The position numbers and the translations under genes were made by a program. Shown here piece after piece: positions 12,783 to 24,251 of a stretch of 64,000 nt of DNA. Within the stretch, counting starts at the first letter, position 1, and each line of letters begins with the position of its first letter. A model generated the notes under the pieces. That model was given only the letters and a program-made list of their open reading frames with translations, did not search any database and was not told the DNA's origin. Where the stretch lies: contig NC_049562.1 in NCBI RefSeq assembly GCF_013368755.1, positions 3,224,001-3,288,000 on the forward strand, written 5' to 3'. The DNA comes from Talaromyces rugulosus (taxonomy: Eukaryota; Ascomycota; Eurotiomycetes; Eurotiales; Trichocomaceae).

Positions 12783-13400
12783 TATCCATTTGCTTTTGTT
12801 TTTTGTTTACTACATTTGCTCATATAGGCACGATGCCACAAGGCGAGTGTCTTCTACGAAGCATGATTACGAATTCCCCATTGATATCTCATATCTGTGT
12901 ACTTAGATGGTTGTCTGTATTCGGTGGCTGGAGTTATTGGTGTTTCTCTCTTCCTCTTTGATTTGGACAATGGCGGGGGCATTTCATGTTAATATGATTG
13001 TTAATATTATTGCGTGACTGTTTTTTTCAATGACTTGATTGAAATGAATTTAGTTGTAGATATTTAATTGTAGATATTGCAAGATTGTACGCGTTAAGTA
13101 TACGGTTTTCACTTTTGATTGGTGGCTATAGAATCAAATCGGTCTGAATCTTATACCTCCATATGTTTGTTTATTCCGTATCAGTTGATGACTTGGAAGA
13201 AAACTGCTCCTTTTATAACCCATGCGAGTATGATATGTGGTCATACTTGTAAAACATGATACTTTTTTTTATCACTGCTCCTCCGTCATATCCGTCGTGG
13301 TTCTCTCTCCCCGAGGGGGAATTGGGTGAAGCCATTGATCGGAGTATGCGAGCGATGCCGACAGCGTTGAAGCTTGCATAAGCATTGCATGCATGCATGT
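12783..13400. other. Convergent 3' intergenic region
   Basis: AT-rich sequence between the stops of rxt2 and opi3, presumably both 3' UTRs. A short palindromic gcatgcatgcatg run lies next to the opi3 stop. No gene is seen. Confidence 0.55.
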
Positions 13401-14303
13401 TTAGGAGCTCTTTGCGCTCTTCGCCCTCTCGCGCTCGCGCTTGGCGTAGATTTCCGCGGTGAAGGGGCTATTTACAAATGTTACTTAACTTCTATGCCTT
13501 GGCAATTTAAAAAGAGGTGTGTAACTTACTCCTCCCACTTCAAAGCAAACCAGTAGAGGACAAAAACCTCCAGAGTCAAAAGCAAACCGGCGGCTTTACC
13601 GTAGTACAGCGCAGTCCCCAGGAAGCTCATCGTGCTGCCCCAGTACATGGGGGAGCCGGACACATTGAAAGGAAAGCCGGTGACCGGGGCGTCCATCAGG
13701 ATGCCAAAGTAGTCGCCGAGGTAAGTTCCAGTGACACCAAGAGCCCACATGCTCGAGATGACAAGGGTATTTCCGACGGCGAAAAGCCCGTAGGCAATGT
13801 ACGGTTGGTGCACGGGCTCGTAGTATGGCTGGTCTTGCAGGGCAGTCAAGTACAGATGGTCACGGAAGATTCCCAAGGAGAAGATGGTGACGGCGAGGAA
13901 GTAACAGCCATAGTATGGGCTTCCGAATATGCGGGTTAGGAAGTGGTTGTTATATTCTAGTAGGCGTAATATGGGTGAGTTCTAAAAGCGCGACTTAAAA
14001 CGCGGAGAAACAAAGGTCTTACCCTGTCGCGCGACAATACTAGAATAGCCAGAAATGTCAGCCAGTCAGCGATTACTTGCCGGTCTTCGAGAACACCACT
14101 AATCTGACAAGATCGGTCGTCACTTACTTCCAGAAAATGGGATTGAAGGCGACGGCCAACGCAGAAACTGGAGAGATCAACCTCGGGTGTCAGTGTCAGA
14201 ATACGTCACGGGCCAAGTAGGAAGAAGCTCCACATAAGGATCAATTGGACACACCTTGCAGGCTTTGCTGGGAAAGGTCGATGTAATCGGAAAACGACGA
14301 CAT
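13401..14303 (-). CDS. opi3: Phospholipid methyltransferase (Opi3 type)
   Basis: Five exons on the minus strand, 14303-14255, 14167-14128, 14039-14023, 13956-13530 and 13467-13401, give 199 residues, close to the 206 of yeast Opi3. Exon 3 is a 17-nt micro-exon. The protein has about four membrane helices. The SAM-binding region of the PEMT family is seen around GSPMYWGSTMSFLG, and a second conserved acidic/basic region near the end reads WEDPFTAEIYAKRERER. The family carries out the last two methylations from phosphatidylethanolamine to phosphatidylcholine in the ER membrane. The very basic C-terminus ends AKSS. The start gives M-S-S-F-S-D-Y-I-D and is the only upstream ATG that keeps the frame. 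Confidence 0.87.
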
Positions 14304-14926
14304 GTTGGGCAGATAGTCGCAGAGAACGAGACTCAGGATGGTGTTTATTGTGAATGAAGTCATCGAGACGAAGGGTCAAAACACTGCAGTCTGCTGCTCG
14401 TAAACTGCGCCTAACCCGATTAGGACAGTCAAGAGGGGCTTGCTCTTGCAGCCAATGAAGAGACGCGGCCAAAACCCCTCATCTTCAGCGCTGCAATAAT
14501 TAATAATTCTATCAGGCTAGTCAAACGGTTTATTCGAGGGGTTAGGCGGTTATGTCGGTTGTGTAGAAAAAAACCACAGCCGTTGAACCCGAGACGTGTT
14601 AGCTCCTTTGGCTATACTAGTAGTATACTGTATGCTGTCCGCCGGAAATTCTTTCCTTACTACTTGCATTAAATCAATAATGGAGATATGGAGATGCAGA
14701 TCAATTACTCTGATTTCTGCTTTGTTTCGTAAAAAAGTCGGTACTACTTTAGATGTTCGAGCGAGTCTTGGATTACCCAACAAGGTAAAGACGACGCAGC
14801 ACGAAGGATTCCTCGGAATCCTCTAGTTAGGGCTAAATGCTAATTTTTCTCCCTTAAAACCAACAACATCCGCATTCTGGCAACAAAAATACACAATACA
14901 TGCAGTAGCTGTGACTTTACAGAGTC
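14304..14926. promoter_or_regulatory. Divergent upstream region between opi3 and a membrane protein gene
   Basis: About 620 bases hold the promoters of both flanking genes. No inositol-responsive element could be assigned with confidence. Open frames here are short and unsupported. Confidence 0.45.
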
Positions 14927-16095
14927 ATGTTCCCCTCAGGTTGCGCTCCCTGGCTCATTGCCATCTTGGTCTTACCAGCGGCCTTTACGATAATCGGTCT
15001 GCAGGTATTCAACGGTACCTTGGACGTAATCGGGCAACTGTCAGCATCTTCGTCGCATGCACTGCGCACGGTATACACAGGTTTAGGGCCTGTAGATGAA
15101 GTGTTGACTAACCTTGTGCTGTTCTTTTGGAATGTCGTTGACGGGACATATCCACCGATTGCCCTTTTTGCCCTATGGATGGCCGGGCAAATTGTCTGTG
15201 TCTTGGTTGTCACCATGTTGGAAGGATACAGAAAGGTTAATCATAAAAAAGCCATTTCCTAGTTTGTGCCCATGAAAAAGATACTCGCAAAACGTGGAGA
15301 CTGATTTGATTTAGTTTTACAATCTGGGGCGTCCTCTACCAGAATATTCCATGGGGAGTCATGATGCCCGTGTATTATGCCCTTCATTTGGTAACTTCGC
15401 CGACAGCTCACTCTACGCATGTCAAAAGCAAAAGAGAGCTGGTGCAATTCGACAATTCAGCCCTGCGTGTGCTACCTTGGTCTGTATTGATAGGCTGCAT
15501 TGTACCGACAGCTCTAATGGCTCTCCCCTCGTCGCAGCTTATTAGCCATGATCTACACCAGCTTTTCGTTGTTATTTGGCAACCATTTCCAGTATGGGTT
15601 GGATTGTGTCAAGCCATTTGCACCACAGACGTTCCACAGAGCAATCTTCCAGAAAAAAAGGCAGTGGAGACATCTCGGAAAACGATCAACAAAATCTGTA
15701 CTCTCTGCCTCCGCTTGGCAGTTCTTGTCAACGCATTTTTAGGGTACTTGATCGTGTTTGCAGAAAACTACTCTTGGGGAAATTCGTTCGGCGAAGCAAA
15801 CCTCATACAAAAATTCACCCAGGTCTTCATCCCCGTTCCACTCGCCGACAAAGTGACTGTAGAGTCTTTGCCCAAGGGATGCCTGGCGCTTCTGCAATAC
15901 GATGCATATTTTGCCTGCGGTGCCGCGCTGATCTGGGCATGTGTTTTGTATCGTCGGCTGGTTGGGAACTTGACCTTGTCGGATTTCGCAGGGTGGATTG
16001 TGAGGTGCTTAGTATACGGACCAGGAGGGACAGCGCTCTTCGTTTTGAAGAGCAGAGACGATATACTTTTTGACCTGGCTTTGAAAGAGGATTGA
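14927..16095 (+). CDS. Polytopic membrane protein of unknown function
   Basis: Two exons, 14927-15261 and 15315-16095, are joined by a 53-nt intron (GTTTGT...TTTAG) and give 371 residues. An earlier GTTAAT site would leave the frame broken; the donor chosen restores it and keeps the stretch KKAISYFTIWGVLYQN. About eight hydrophobic segments are seen, starting with residues 8-27. Short polar loops include WNVVDGTYPP and HLVTSPTA, and several aromatic residues lie at helix ends. No transporter, receptor or enzyme signature is recognised. It may belong to one of the fungal-only membrane protein families that occur both inside and outside metabolite clusters, but no biosynthetic genes lie next to it. 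I do not assign a function. Confidence 0.8.
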
Positions 16096-16451
16096 GCCGC
16101 ATGTTCTTGAATATTGTTTAATGTATATATCAGCTGCACGCACGTGTCATAGGAAATATTATTGATCAGTGGTAGTGACTAACTTGAAGTTAGAAATAGT
16201 AGTACTTATACGTAGATAGAAGAGAAATGTGGGTCAATGGCGGTCACGGGTTGTGGGTCCGCGGGTGGACTGTGCGGAGTCGGCTTATCGTCAACATTCG
16301 CTCGTGATAATTGATGATGATCCAATTCCTCCGTCCTCTCTCTCAGCTACAAGCCCATCAACACCGCCAGCAGCAGGCTCTGTCGTCGCTTGATGAATCC
16401 GTTTCTATGACCCGCCATGGGTCGCCCGCGCTTGACTCATATCCGGGGAGA
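16096..16451. other. Intergenic region upstream of the Mdm1-type gene
   Basis: This holds the 3' end of the membrane protein gene and the promoter of the next gene. The reading frame of the next gene is open back to 16311, so part of this stretch may be coding if an upstream ATG (16311-16317 or 16407) is used. Confidence 0.5.
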
Positions 16452-19400
16452 ATGGCCCTCAGTCGCACGCATCTCTTGCTGGCAGCTGCCAGCGGCTGCA
16501 TCTCCTGGGGCCTGGTGGTCAATTGGCTTCCCTTCGCGCGATATCTCGGACACGCTTTTATAACGGGGATTTTGTTCGCCAGCTTGGTTTCGGTCGGTGC
16601 AGCATTGCTCACCATCAAAACAAAGGCCGACAATGCTAGCAAAACACGGACTGCTCCAGCTGTTGCGTTTCTGGCACCGGGCACTTGGTCCAAAGAAGTG
16701 GCCGCCTACCGAAAAAATGTGACTTACGAGCCAAAGTCCCTGTATCCCGAATCCTTTGTGGTTTCCGAAGGCATTGACGAACTCCTTCAGCTGGCTTCTA
16801 GAGACTTTATCGCGTCCTGGTATAAGAACATTAGCCGCAGTCCAAAGTTCGTTCATGAGGTGGACAAGGCCTTGCGTTCAGCGATCGGCAATCTCCGGGA
16901 TAGGTTGATGAGCGAGGACGTGACATCTCTCGTTGTGGCTCGTATTGTGCCCATTTTAACCGCCCATCTGAAAGAGTTTGATCGCGCCGAAAGGGCCGTT
17001 CGAGGTAGGAACTTGGCACGGAGCGTGACGGAATCGGAGGAATTGGATCTGGCAATAGCGAGCAAATACCGTGAGGGCAGACTCCACCCAGCCGCAGCAG
17101 TATCTCTCACGGATCAGAAATCAACTCAGCAGGAATACGCGCGCAAGCTTGTCATTGGGCTTCTTCCACAGCTTCTTCCGGAAAACCTCTTGAAAAGCCG
17201 TGCTGTTTCCGTCTTGGTAAGAGAGATTGTAGCATGTGCTGTGCTATTTCCTATTGTCACTCTACTGTCCGACCCAGATACTTGGAACCAGTTGATGGAG
17301 ACTTATGGGCGTACAGCGTTGCATGATCGTAAGACGGTGCGCAAGCTTCGCGCAGCGCTTGATGAACATGCCTCTCCTGTTTCGAAAACAAAGCAGGCCT
17401 CATCTTTTCCCAGACTGTCGCCGAATGACTCGGAACGGGCATTCGAACGCTTTGTCAGGGCTATCCGACGCTGCAACAACATATCCGATGCTAGGCAGTT
17501 CCGCGCTCAGGTAGCGAGTCAACTGAAACGAGAGAGCATGGTGGAGGGACAAGACCAAGTCTATCTCCGACGCCTCGAGACTGGTAAGAGAGTTCTTGAT
17601 CAGAAAGTCGCCAAACTTGTGGCCAGTGGTAGTGTTCCTCGCCCAGTACCATTACGCCCCGAAATCCGCCGTGAAAGCGTGCCTAATGTGCAGGACGTGT
17701 CATTGGTAGATTTGATGCATAACATTTCGGGCCTATCATACTTTATGGAATTTATGGATCGCCAGCAACGAATGTCACTGGTACAGTTTTGGATCGTTGT
17801 TGATGGCATTCGGACTCCTCTCGAAGATGATTTCGGTGACGACGCCGCTGCTTCTTCGTCATCTTCAAACACTACCTGGACATCGACGGAAGTGAGTGAC
17901 ATGATACTTATCAATGAAAGTTATCTGTCGAAACCGGAATTGAATGTGCCAGAAGAGTCCCGCAACGCCGTAAAGGCCTTTTTGAAAATGGGAAAAAAGG
18001 CCACACCTGAACAATATCGAAAGGCGCGAACTGCTATCTTAACAACTCAATCCATCATTCTGGAAGAGTTGGAGCACAAGTATTACCCGAAGTTCAAGAC
18101 CTCTGACCTTTATTACAAATACCTATCCTCTGATGAAGGTGCAACAACCGCGGTTCAACAGCCTGACCCAGCACCACCAACAACGACTACCGCGCATGAA
18201 CCTTCAGAAAGACGGCCCCTTCCGCCTCTCATAACACGGACCATGTCCCAACCTAATTTGCCGAAAGCAAAAGACCTTCGCAAGGCAGTGGTATCTAGTG
18301 ATATGCGAGGTAGTGCCAGTAAACTTTTTGATGATGGGGATACTTCTCCGAGGCGCTCATTTGACTCTGAAAGATCGGCCCCGCTATTCGAGGATGATCA
18401 CGATACTGATCCCTCTCAAATCCTTGGTTCCGGCTCTCAAAATGGCGATGGTGATGCTAGCAAAAACCAAGTTATCGAAACTATGGAGCAAGCACTCAAC
18501 GATATCATTACAAGCGAGCCAAGTAATGGGAAATTCGAAGATCCCAAACCGACCGGTCTCATGCCCTCGTCAATGCCTTTTCCTAATGACAGAGAACAAG
18601 CTTCACCACGCAGCTCTTCAGAGATTCCTCGAACCGAGATACGAGTGGGAGATAAAGGCAAGCCCAGTATATCCTCGCTTGGCCTGATTGGGCCTTCTAC
18701 ACGTACGACTGTGTTTGAGGACGAGCTCTTCCCCGATGAAAAGAAATTTATTGAAGACGAATACGCCGACCCGGACAAGGATGAAAAAGATCCTGCAGAC
18801 GAGATCCATCAAGCGGCTCCCGGGGATCTTGGACTTGCAGAAGCCATTACAGCACTAGCTGAGGATATTGAGAAATTGGCTGCACAGGAATCCGTTGTGG
18901 AGACTCTGACACGAAAAGCGGAACTAACGAATAACACGGCCGAACTACGAATATTGGGAAAGTCCAAGGCAAGCATTCATCGCGAAATCCGGCGAAAGGA
19001 AATGCAAAAACAGCAATATATTATCCAGGAGAGTGACAACAGTCTCTATGGCCGATCCACTGTACAGATAAAATCCATCATGGTGGGTAAAGAGGAGGAT
19101 GGGCACGAATTTGCACTGTGTATGCTTGAATCTTTTGCTTTGTTTGAAAAATAAGATTGGCTAATTTCATTGTCTAGACGTGATTGAAGTGCGGCGAATA
19201 GCTGGAGAACAGATGCCTGCAGCGTCATGGGCTGTACCTCGCCGATACAGTGAATTCCATGAACTCCACCAAAAGCTACGAATGCGATACCCCTCTGTAC
19301 GGCAGCTCGAGTTTCCGCGTAGGCGCATGATGATGAAGCTGCAAAAGGACTTTCTACAGAAACGGCGTTCTGCGCTTGAAACGTATCTGCAGCAATTACT

Positions 19401-20214
19401 TTTGCTACCGGAAGTATGTCGGAGTCGAGATTTGCGAGCATTTCTTTCGCAGCAAGCTATTTTACCTCATGGTGAACCGGCCACGGCAGATGGGGAGACT
19501 AAGGATATTGTGACTCGCATATACAACTCGGTTGCTGACGGCATGGATGACTTTTTGGGCAATATTGCTATGCTGGACCAGCTCTCGACGGCTGGTCAGA
19601 ACCTCATCTCTGCGGCTACCAGCCAGCTTAGTGGGCCGGAGTCTGCTTCTCTTGTAACGGAAGACTCAGTAACGGCAGCCGAGGCAGAAGCCGAGCTGAA
19701 CGCGTTTGATGACCGCGAGCTAGAGCCGTTTGTCACACCTATCTGCGATCTATTCTTGGAAGCGTTCGAACTGAACCGAGGCAACAACTGGCTCCGCGGG
19801 CGCGCCGTAGTCGTGGTGCTACACCAGCTTCTGGGTAGCACGATTGAACGAAAAGTGCGTGATACGACTAAAGCATTTATGCAGGACGATTCTCTCCTTC
19901 GCTACATTACCCTTGCCAAAGACACGCTCTGGCCCGGAGGCTCCTTGAGGACGCCTGTGGTCCGAACACCGTCCCAGAAATCCAAAACACGCAACGAAGC
20001 CAGCTTCATGCTGGCCGCTCTTATCCCGGACTTGGCAGGAAACGTTGTCGGCAGAGCCAACGCCCAAGCGGCAGCTCGCAGACTATTTGCAGCGCTGAAC
20101 AACCCACGCCTGAATGCTCATTTGGTCTTTACGATTCTTGACGAAGTAGTGCTTGTACTGTTTGGGGGGCCGGAGACTCGACGTCCTCGGCTGCCTCGGC
20201 AGAGTAGCGTTTAA
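16452..20214 (+). CDS. mdm1: Mdm1-type sorting nexin (PXA-RGS-PX-nexin C)
   Basis: Two exons, about 16452-19119 and 19178-20214, give 1234 residues from the ATG at 16452. That start was chosen for its context (gagaATGG) and because the product then begins just before two hydrophobic segments (residues about 5-25 and 32-55). The ATG at 16311 would add 47 residues. Domains in order: a PXA domain at about 90-290; an RGS-like domain at about 418-560, starting near LVDLMHNISGLSYFMEF; a disordered acidic linker; a PX domain at about 864-983, containing the basic PRRYSEFHEL segment; and a nexin C-terminal domain from about 1073. In yeast, Mdm1 tethers the ER to the vacuole and influences lipid handling. 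The order of domains is diagnostic. Confidence 0.9.
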
Positions 20215-20752
20215 TGACAAGTAGCTAGAAGGATGTAATGTTATAGTAATATATTATTGAAGATTAATATTGAATCTGCAACACTTGAGCACGCGGAGAT
20301 TAGAGGCAGCAGCGTGGGCCGGGCGCGGTCTAGATCCGCGGCCAATGGAACCCCCCACCTCAGCGCCCGCCACTGACTGGCTGCCGCGCTGTACGAGCCC
20401 GGCCTGGGGCGCAACGCAACCTCTAAAGCAACCTCAAGCCAAACACCACCACGCGCTCCTTTTTCTAATCTTGCTTGTCTCTGTCTACTGTTTCAAATGA
20501 CCGTCCCTCGTGTGTCTGCACGCTACTGCTGTCTCGCCACGGCTCCCTCGTCACTATCCTTGTCACCAGAGCCCCGTGATCTCTAATCTTCTTCCTATCG
20601 CGGGCACCGGTGGGAAATTCCGAAACACCAAGTGTAACCGGGGGGTTTTTCCCGCCAAACAAGTCGGTATCTATCGCACACGTCGCGCAAATTAATTCTG
20701 CAGCGAAAATATACAAATCTCGCCTCGTCTTCTTTCGTCCACCCAGTCAAAT
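20215..20752. promoter_or_regulatory. Intergenic region upstream of the glutaredoxin gene
   Basis: A short AT-rich 3' UTR is followed by a GC-rich and then CT-rich stretch that should be the glutaredoxin promoter and leader. No gene is seen. Confidence 0.45.
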
Positions 20753-21705
20753 ATGAAGCCTGTTTCCACCAGGTTGAGGGCGCAGCGCCGGCTGAAATAC
20801 TACCTGATAGCCATCGTTGCGGTTCTACTCATTTTCACTTATTTCACGGTAAGTCTTTCGCATGCCAATTACAGTTATTCGTTATGCAGCCTTTTCTAAC
20901 TCGACTCCTGCTCAGACCGATGCCGCCGGGGGAGTCCAGAAACGGCCCTTTTACCAGTCCACTGTGAAGGCGATGGATAATGCCAGGGCCGCAGCAATCA
21001 AGAAGAACAATGACGCCAAGGACCGCTCTCACATACAGAAGCTCGACGACATTGAAAAGGCCACTGGGAAACAGAGCAATCTGCGCGAAAAACAAGACAC
21101 GGCCAATCGCGGCAAGGCCGAAGACCTCGAGGAAATCTCTATTGCGGGCAGAGCCAAGATGCAAGTGCCGAAGCTGAAGAATGAAGGAGAGCAGGCCCCA
21201 ATTGTTAAGCAAGCACCGGCAGCAGCAGAGGTAGCGGAAACCGAAGAAGACCCGGGCCTGGAGAAAGAAGCACAAGAGGCCAGCATGGAACTGGATTCCA
21301 TCTTGAAGCGGTCGCCAAGTAATCATTCAGCCCCTTCCGCGCAATTCATGAAAAGTGCGTGAAACTGACGAGTTTACAGTTATCATATTCTCAAAGACGT
21401 ATTGTCCTTACAGCAAGAAAGCGAAGAGAGTCCTCCTTGACCGCTACTCTATTGTCCCTGCCCCTTACGTTGTCGAACTCGACATCCACCCTCAGGGATA
21501 CCATATCCAGCAGCTTCTAGGTGATATCACCAGTCGCCGCACCGTTCCAAACGTCCTCGTCAATGGCCTAAGCATTGGTGGAGGAGACGACATTGTGGCT
21601 CTTGACCAGCAGGATGAGCTTGCCTCCAAGATCAAGTCAATGGCTGGCCAACGCGTTATGGAGATAAAACGATTGCCCGAAACAACAAACAAGGAGAGCA
21701 CATAA
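20753..21705 (+). CDS. Membrane-anchored monothiol glutaredoxin (Grx6/Grx7 type)
   Basis: Three exons, 20753-20848, 20916-21318 and 21380-21705, give 274 residues. Residues about 12-31 form one hydrophobic anchor after a basic N-terminus, so the protein is probably type II in the secretory pathway with the redox domain in the lumen. A charged Lys/Glu/Ala-rich stem follows. The glutaredoxin domain starts near residue 165 with IIIFSKTYCPYSKKA; Cys175 is the only cysteine of the CPYS active site. The TVPN cis-proline segment and the GGGDD glutathione-binding segment follow. Yeast Grx6 and Grx7 have the same build and act in ER/Golgi thiol homeostasis. The second intron was set at 61 nt, because a 25-nt alternative would be too short. 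Confidence 0.88.
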
Positions 21706-22506
21706 TGTGGAGATAAAACTGTTATTTACCACCACCATCTCTGTATATTCATTCCCGTTACTTTCCCGTTGTCGCTTAGTTTGCATGAATGGCGTTGGGT
21801 ATTTGTTGATTTGAATTGGTATTGGCTGGTGTCAGGATACTTTTCGGGCAGGACAAGTCATTGATGTGACCCCTTTTTGTTTGTCTATTTTCTGTATATT
21901 GACCTTGGGAGTGGTTTCTTCAAATTGGGCGACTTTTGAGCTGCACATGATTCGCTATATTCTCCAAAAGAGGTTTTGGATTTCCCACTTTCTTACCCGG
22001 GTAACAGTTATTGAACGTATATATCTTTTTTTTTTTTTTGGAACATTGAAGCGTCAATGTAATCATTTGCAAGTTATCTTCAGCATCATCAGCATCTTTC
22101 CTAGGCCGCCAATGAGCTATTGATCGATCTCGCGACTGGTTAGAACTTGACCATCTATCTTCCAAGAATTGACTAGCCATGATTTGTTGCTAAGCTTTGA
22201 GAATTTATCGTATGAGATATTCTTTCTCAATAATTGTCCAGTGACATCTGCAGTCGGAGCACAAAGAACGGAACGGATCGCAAATGTATAGTCGACACGT
22301 GACCGTGACCGCACGCTAACCCCATTCGGACGCTAAGCGACGCACAACGGGCCGCTTGGAATTTCGCTCCACCAAGCGTTCCTACTCGCCGATTTTCAAC
22401 TCGATCTCCTTTCGCTTGAGACGACCGACCGCGCCCGCACGTCGACACTTCACGAATCCCCTCCTCTGCTCCCCGGTCACTACATCACGACAATCAGAGA
22501 GGCAAG
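21706..22506. promoter_or_regulatory. Intergenic region with the ribosomal protein gene promoter
   Basis: The left part is AT-rich with a poly-T run near 22026-22039. The last 200 bases upstream of the uL6 start are GC-rich with pyrimidine tracts, usual for fungal ribosomal protein promoters. No gene is seen. Confidence 0.45.
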
Positions 22507-23426
22507 ATGCGGTACATTCACTCCGAGGAGCTGCTTCCAATCCCTGAGAATGGTAAGCTTTGATCCGCCTTTTTTTGGTTACATACAAGTTCCATGTTCT
22601 GTCGCCGAGTTGGAGGGAATGGGCACACAACTCCATGGATGTGAAAGATTTGAAGAATTTGCACTACTGTGCTTTTCTCTAATCTGATCATTCGTGGAAG
22701 TATATGTTGTACGATCGGGAATATACAAATGTTGTGCGGCCTCATGAACTGGGACAAGACATGCTATTGTGGTTTTTTTTTTTTTTTAGGGGAAAGCCTT
22801 TTTCTTGATGATACAAGGCTGACTGTATTACTATATAGTGTCCATCAGCATTCGCGCCAGGGTCATAACCGTCGAGGGTCCCCGAGGCAAGCTGACCAAG
22901 GACCTTTCGCACATTGCTGTCACCTTTGGCCGTCCCAACAAGAGCACCATCTCCATCGAGCTCCACCATGGCATTCGCAAGGGCGTTGCTACCCTCCGTA
23001 CTGTCCGTACCCTCATCAACAACCTGATCATTGGTGTTACCCGCGGTTTCCTGTACAAGATGCGCTACGTCTACGCTCACTTTCCCATCAACGTCAACAT
23101 TGAGAAGAACTCGGAGACCGATCTGTACGAAGTCGAGATCCGAAACTTCCTTGGCGAGAAGATCGTGCGCCGTATTACCGCCCAGCCTGGTGTTGAGATC
23201 ATCACCTCGCCCAACGTCAAGGATGAGCTTCAACTGTCCGGAAACTCCCTGGAGAACGTCTCCCAGAGTGCCGCCGACATTCAGCAGATCTGCAGAGTCC
23301 GCAACAAGGATATCCGAAAGGTGAGGAGAACATGGCAAAAATCTGCGTTCTATGTCACTAACTATTCGAAACTAGTTCCTTGACGGTCTTTACGTGTCCG
23401 AGCGAACCAACATTGTTGTCGAATAG
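22507..23426 (+). CDS. rpl9: 60S ribosomal protein uL6 (Rpl9)
   Basis: Three exons, 22507-22552, 22839-23320 and 23376-23426, give 192 residues, the normal length. The first intron is 286 nt, long for this window, and sits right after the 15th codon, a common arrangement in fungal ribosomal protein genes. The sequence follows the family closely: an N-terminus beginning MRYIHSEE, the VEGPRGKLTKDL segment, then GVTRGFLYKMRYVYAHFPIN, and a C-terminus ending in SERTNIVVE. The protein binds 25S rRNA near the sarcin-ricin and stalk base region of the large subunit. It uses biased, C-ending codons, which indicates high expression. Confidence 0.96.
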
Positions 23427-24251
23427 AGGAAAATAATAACGATGATGGTGTATGCTTTATGGGGAGGTTTGGCTTACAGGAGCAATGAGTGATATCAGGG
23501 AAAGATTTACTTTTTTTTCTAAAAAGAACTTTCCTACCTCTAGTTTCGCAACTCCGCAGATTTTGGATGTAGGAATCTGTGGCGAGACTTTTCTTAAAAA
23601 AAAATGCAATGGAACCCATGGAATTTTTTTTGTCATTATGGGCATGATGCACTTCGCATTATAGGCGTGCAACCAGGGAACAATTCAATTTCACTGAAGA
23701 TTTAAATACTGGTCCTGTAAAAACACCACATGCCCTCAATGGCACTCACTAACACTTATTACTCTCCTCTACGCAACAGCATAATCTCGTTTGAGCAAAC
23801 CTTGGTCTAAATGAACCAAATTACTAAAATAAAGAACATCAATTACTGTACCATACCTGCAGGCTTGTCCCCCATACTGCAGCACAGCAACACATGCCGC
23901 TCCAAGCCCTAAGCCCTAAGCCTCCAAATAGAATTAGACTACATCGGCCGAGGCTGTGATTCGCTGGAGCTAACACACACGATGATTGGCCCGTTAGGCA
24001 CCACTTGCATGATCACATGTAAATCATCATGTTGATGACTACCTCATGTGCTTTTCCTTACATTCTGGCATCGTCCCCGTAACTTTTGGAATTCCAATAT
24101 GGGGAATGTGTGAAGCAGGTGGTATATGCACCCATATCCTGTCACCTTTTCGAAAAAGCGCATAACCAGTTTGGTGTGCATCATCAAGCTGTCCTCTCAA
24201 CTTAACTAGCCACGCGCTGTTTTGCTCACCCCGTGGAAAAGCCCATGATAC
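23427..24251. other. Intergenic region
   Basis: No gene is seen. A short heptamer repeat (aagccct, two perfect copies and a third imperfect one) lies at about 23904-23924. The left part is AT-rich and includes the uL6 3' UTR. Confidence 0.5.

Noticed and set aside
15236..15314. GTTAAT donor in the polytopic membrane protein gene
   Set aside because: It leaves the downstream exon out of frame; the donor at 15262 fits frame and length.
21355..21379. A 25-nt intron in the glutaredoxin gene
   Set aside because: Too short to splice; a 61-nt intron starting at 21319 keeps the frame and gives the expected sequence before CPYS.
22742..23338. Open frame of 198 codons opposite rpl9
   Set aside because: A mirror of the highly codon-biased ribosomal protein gene, a well-known artefact.
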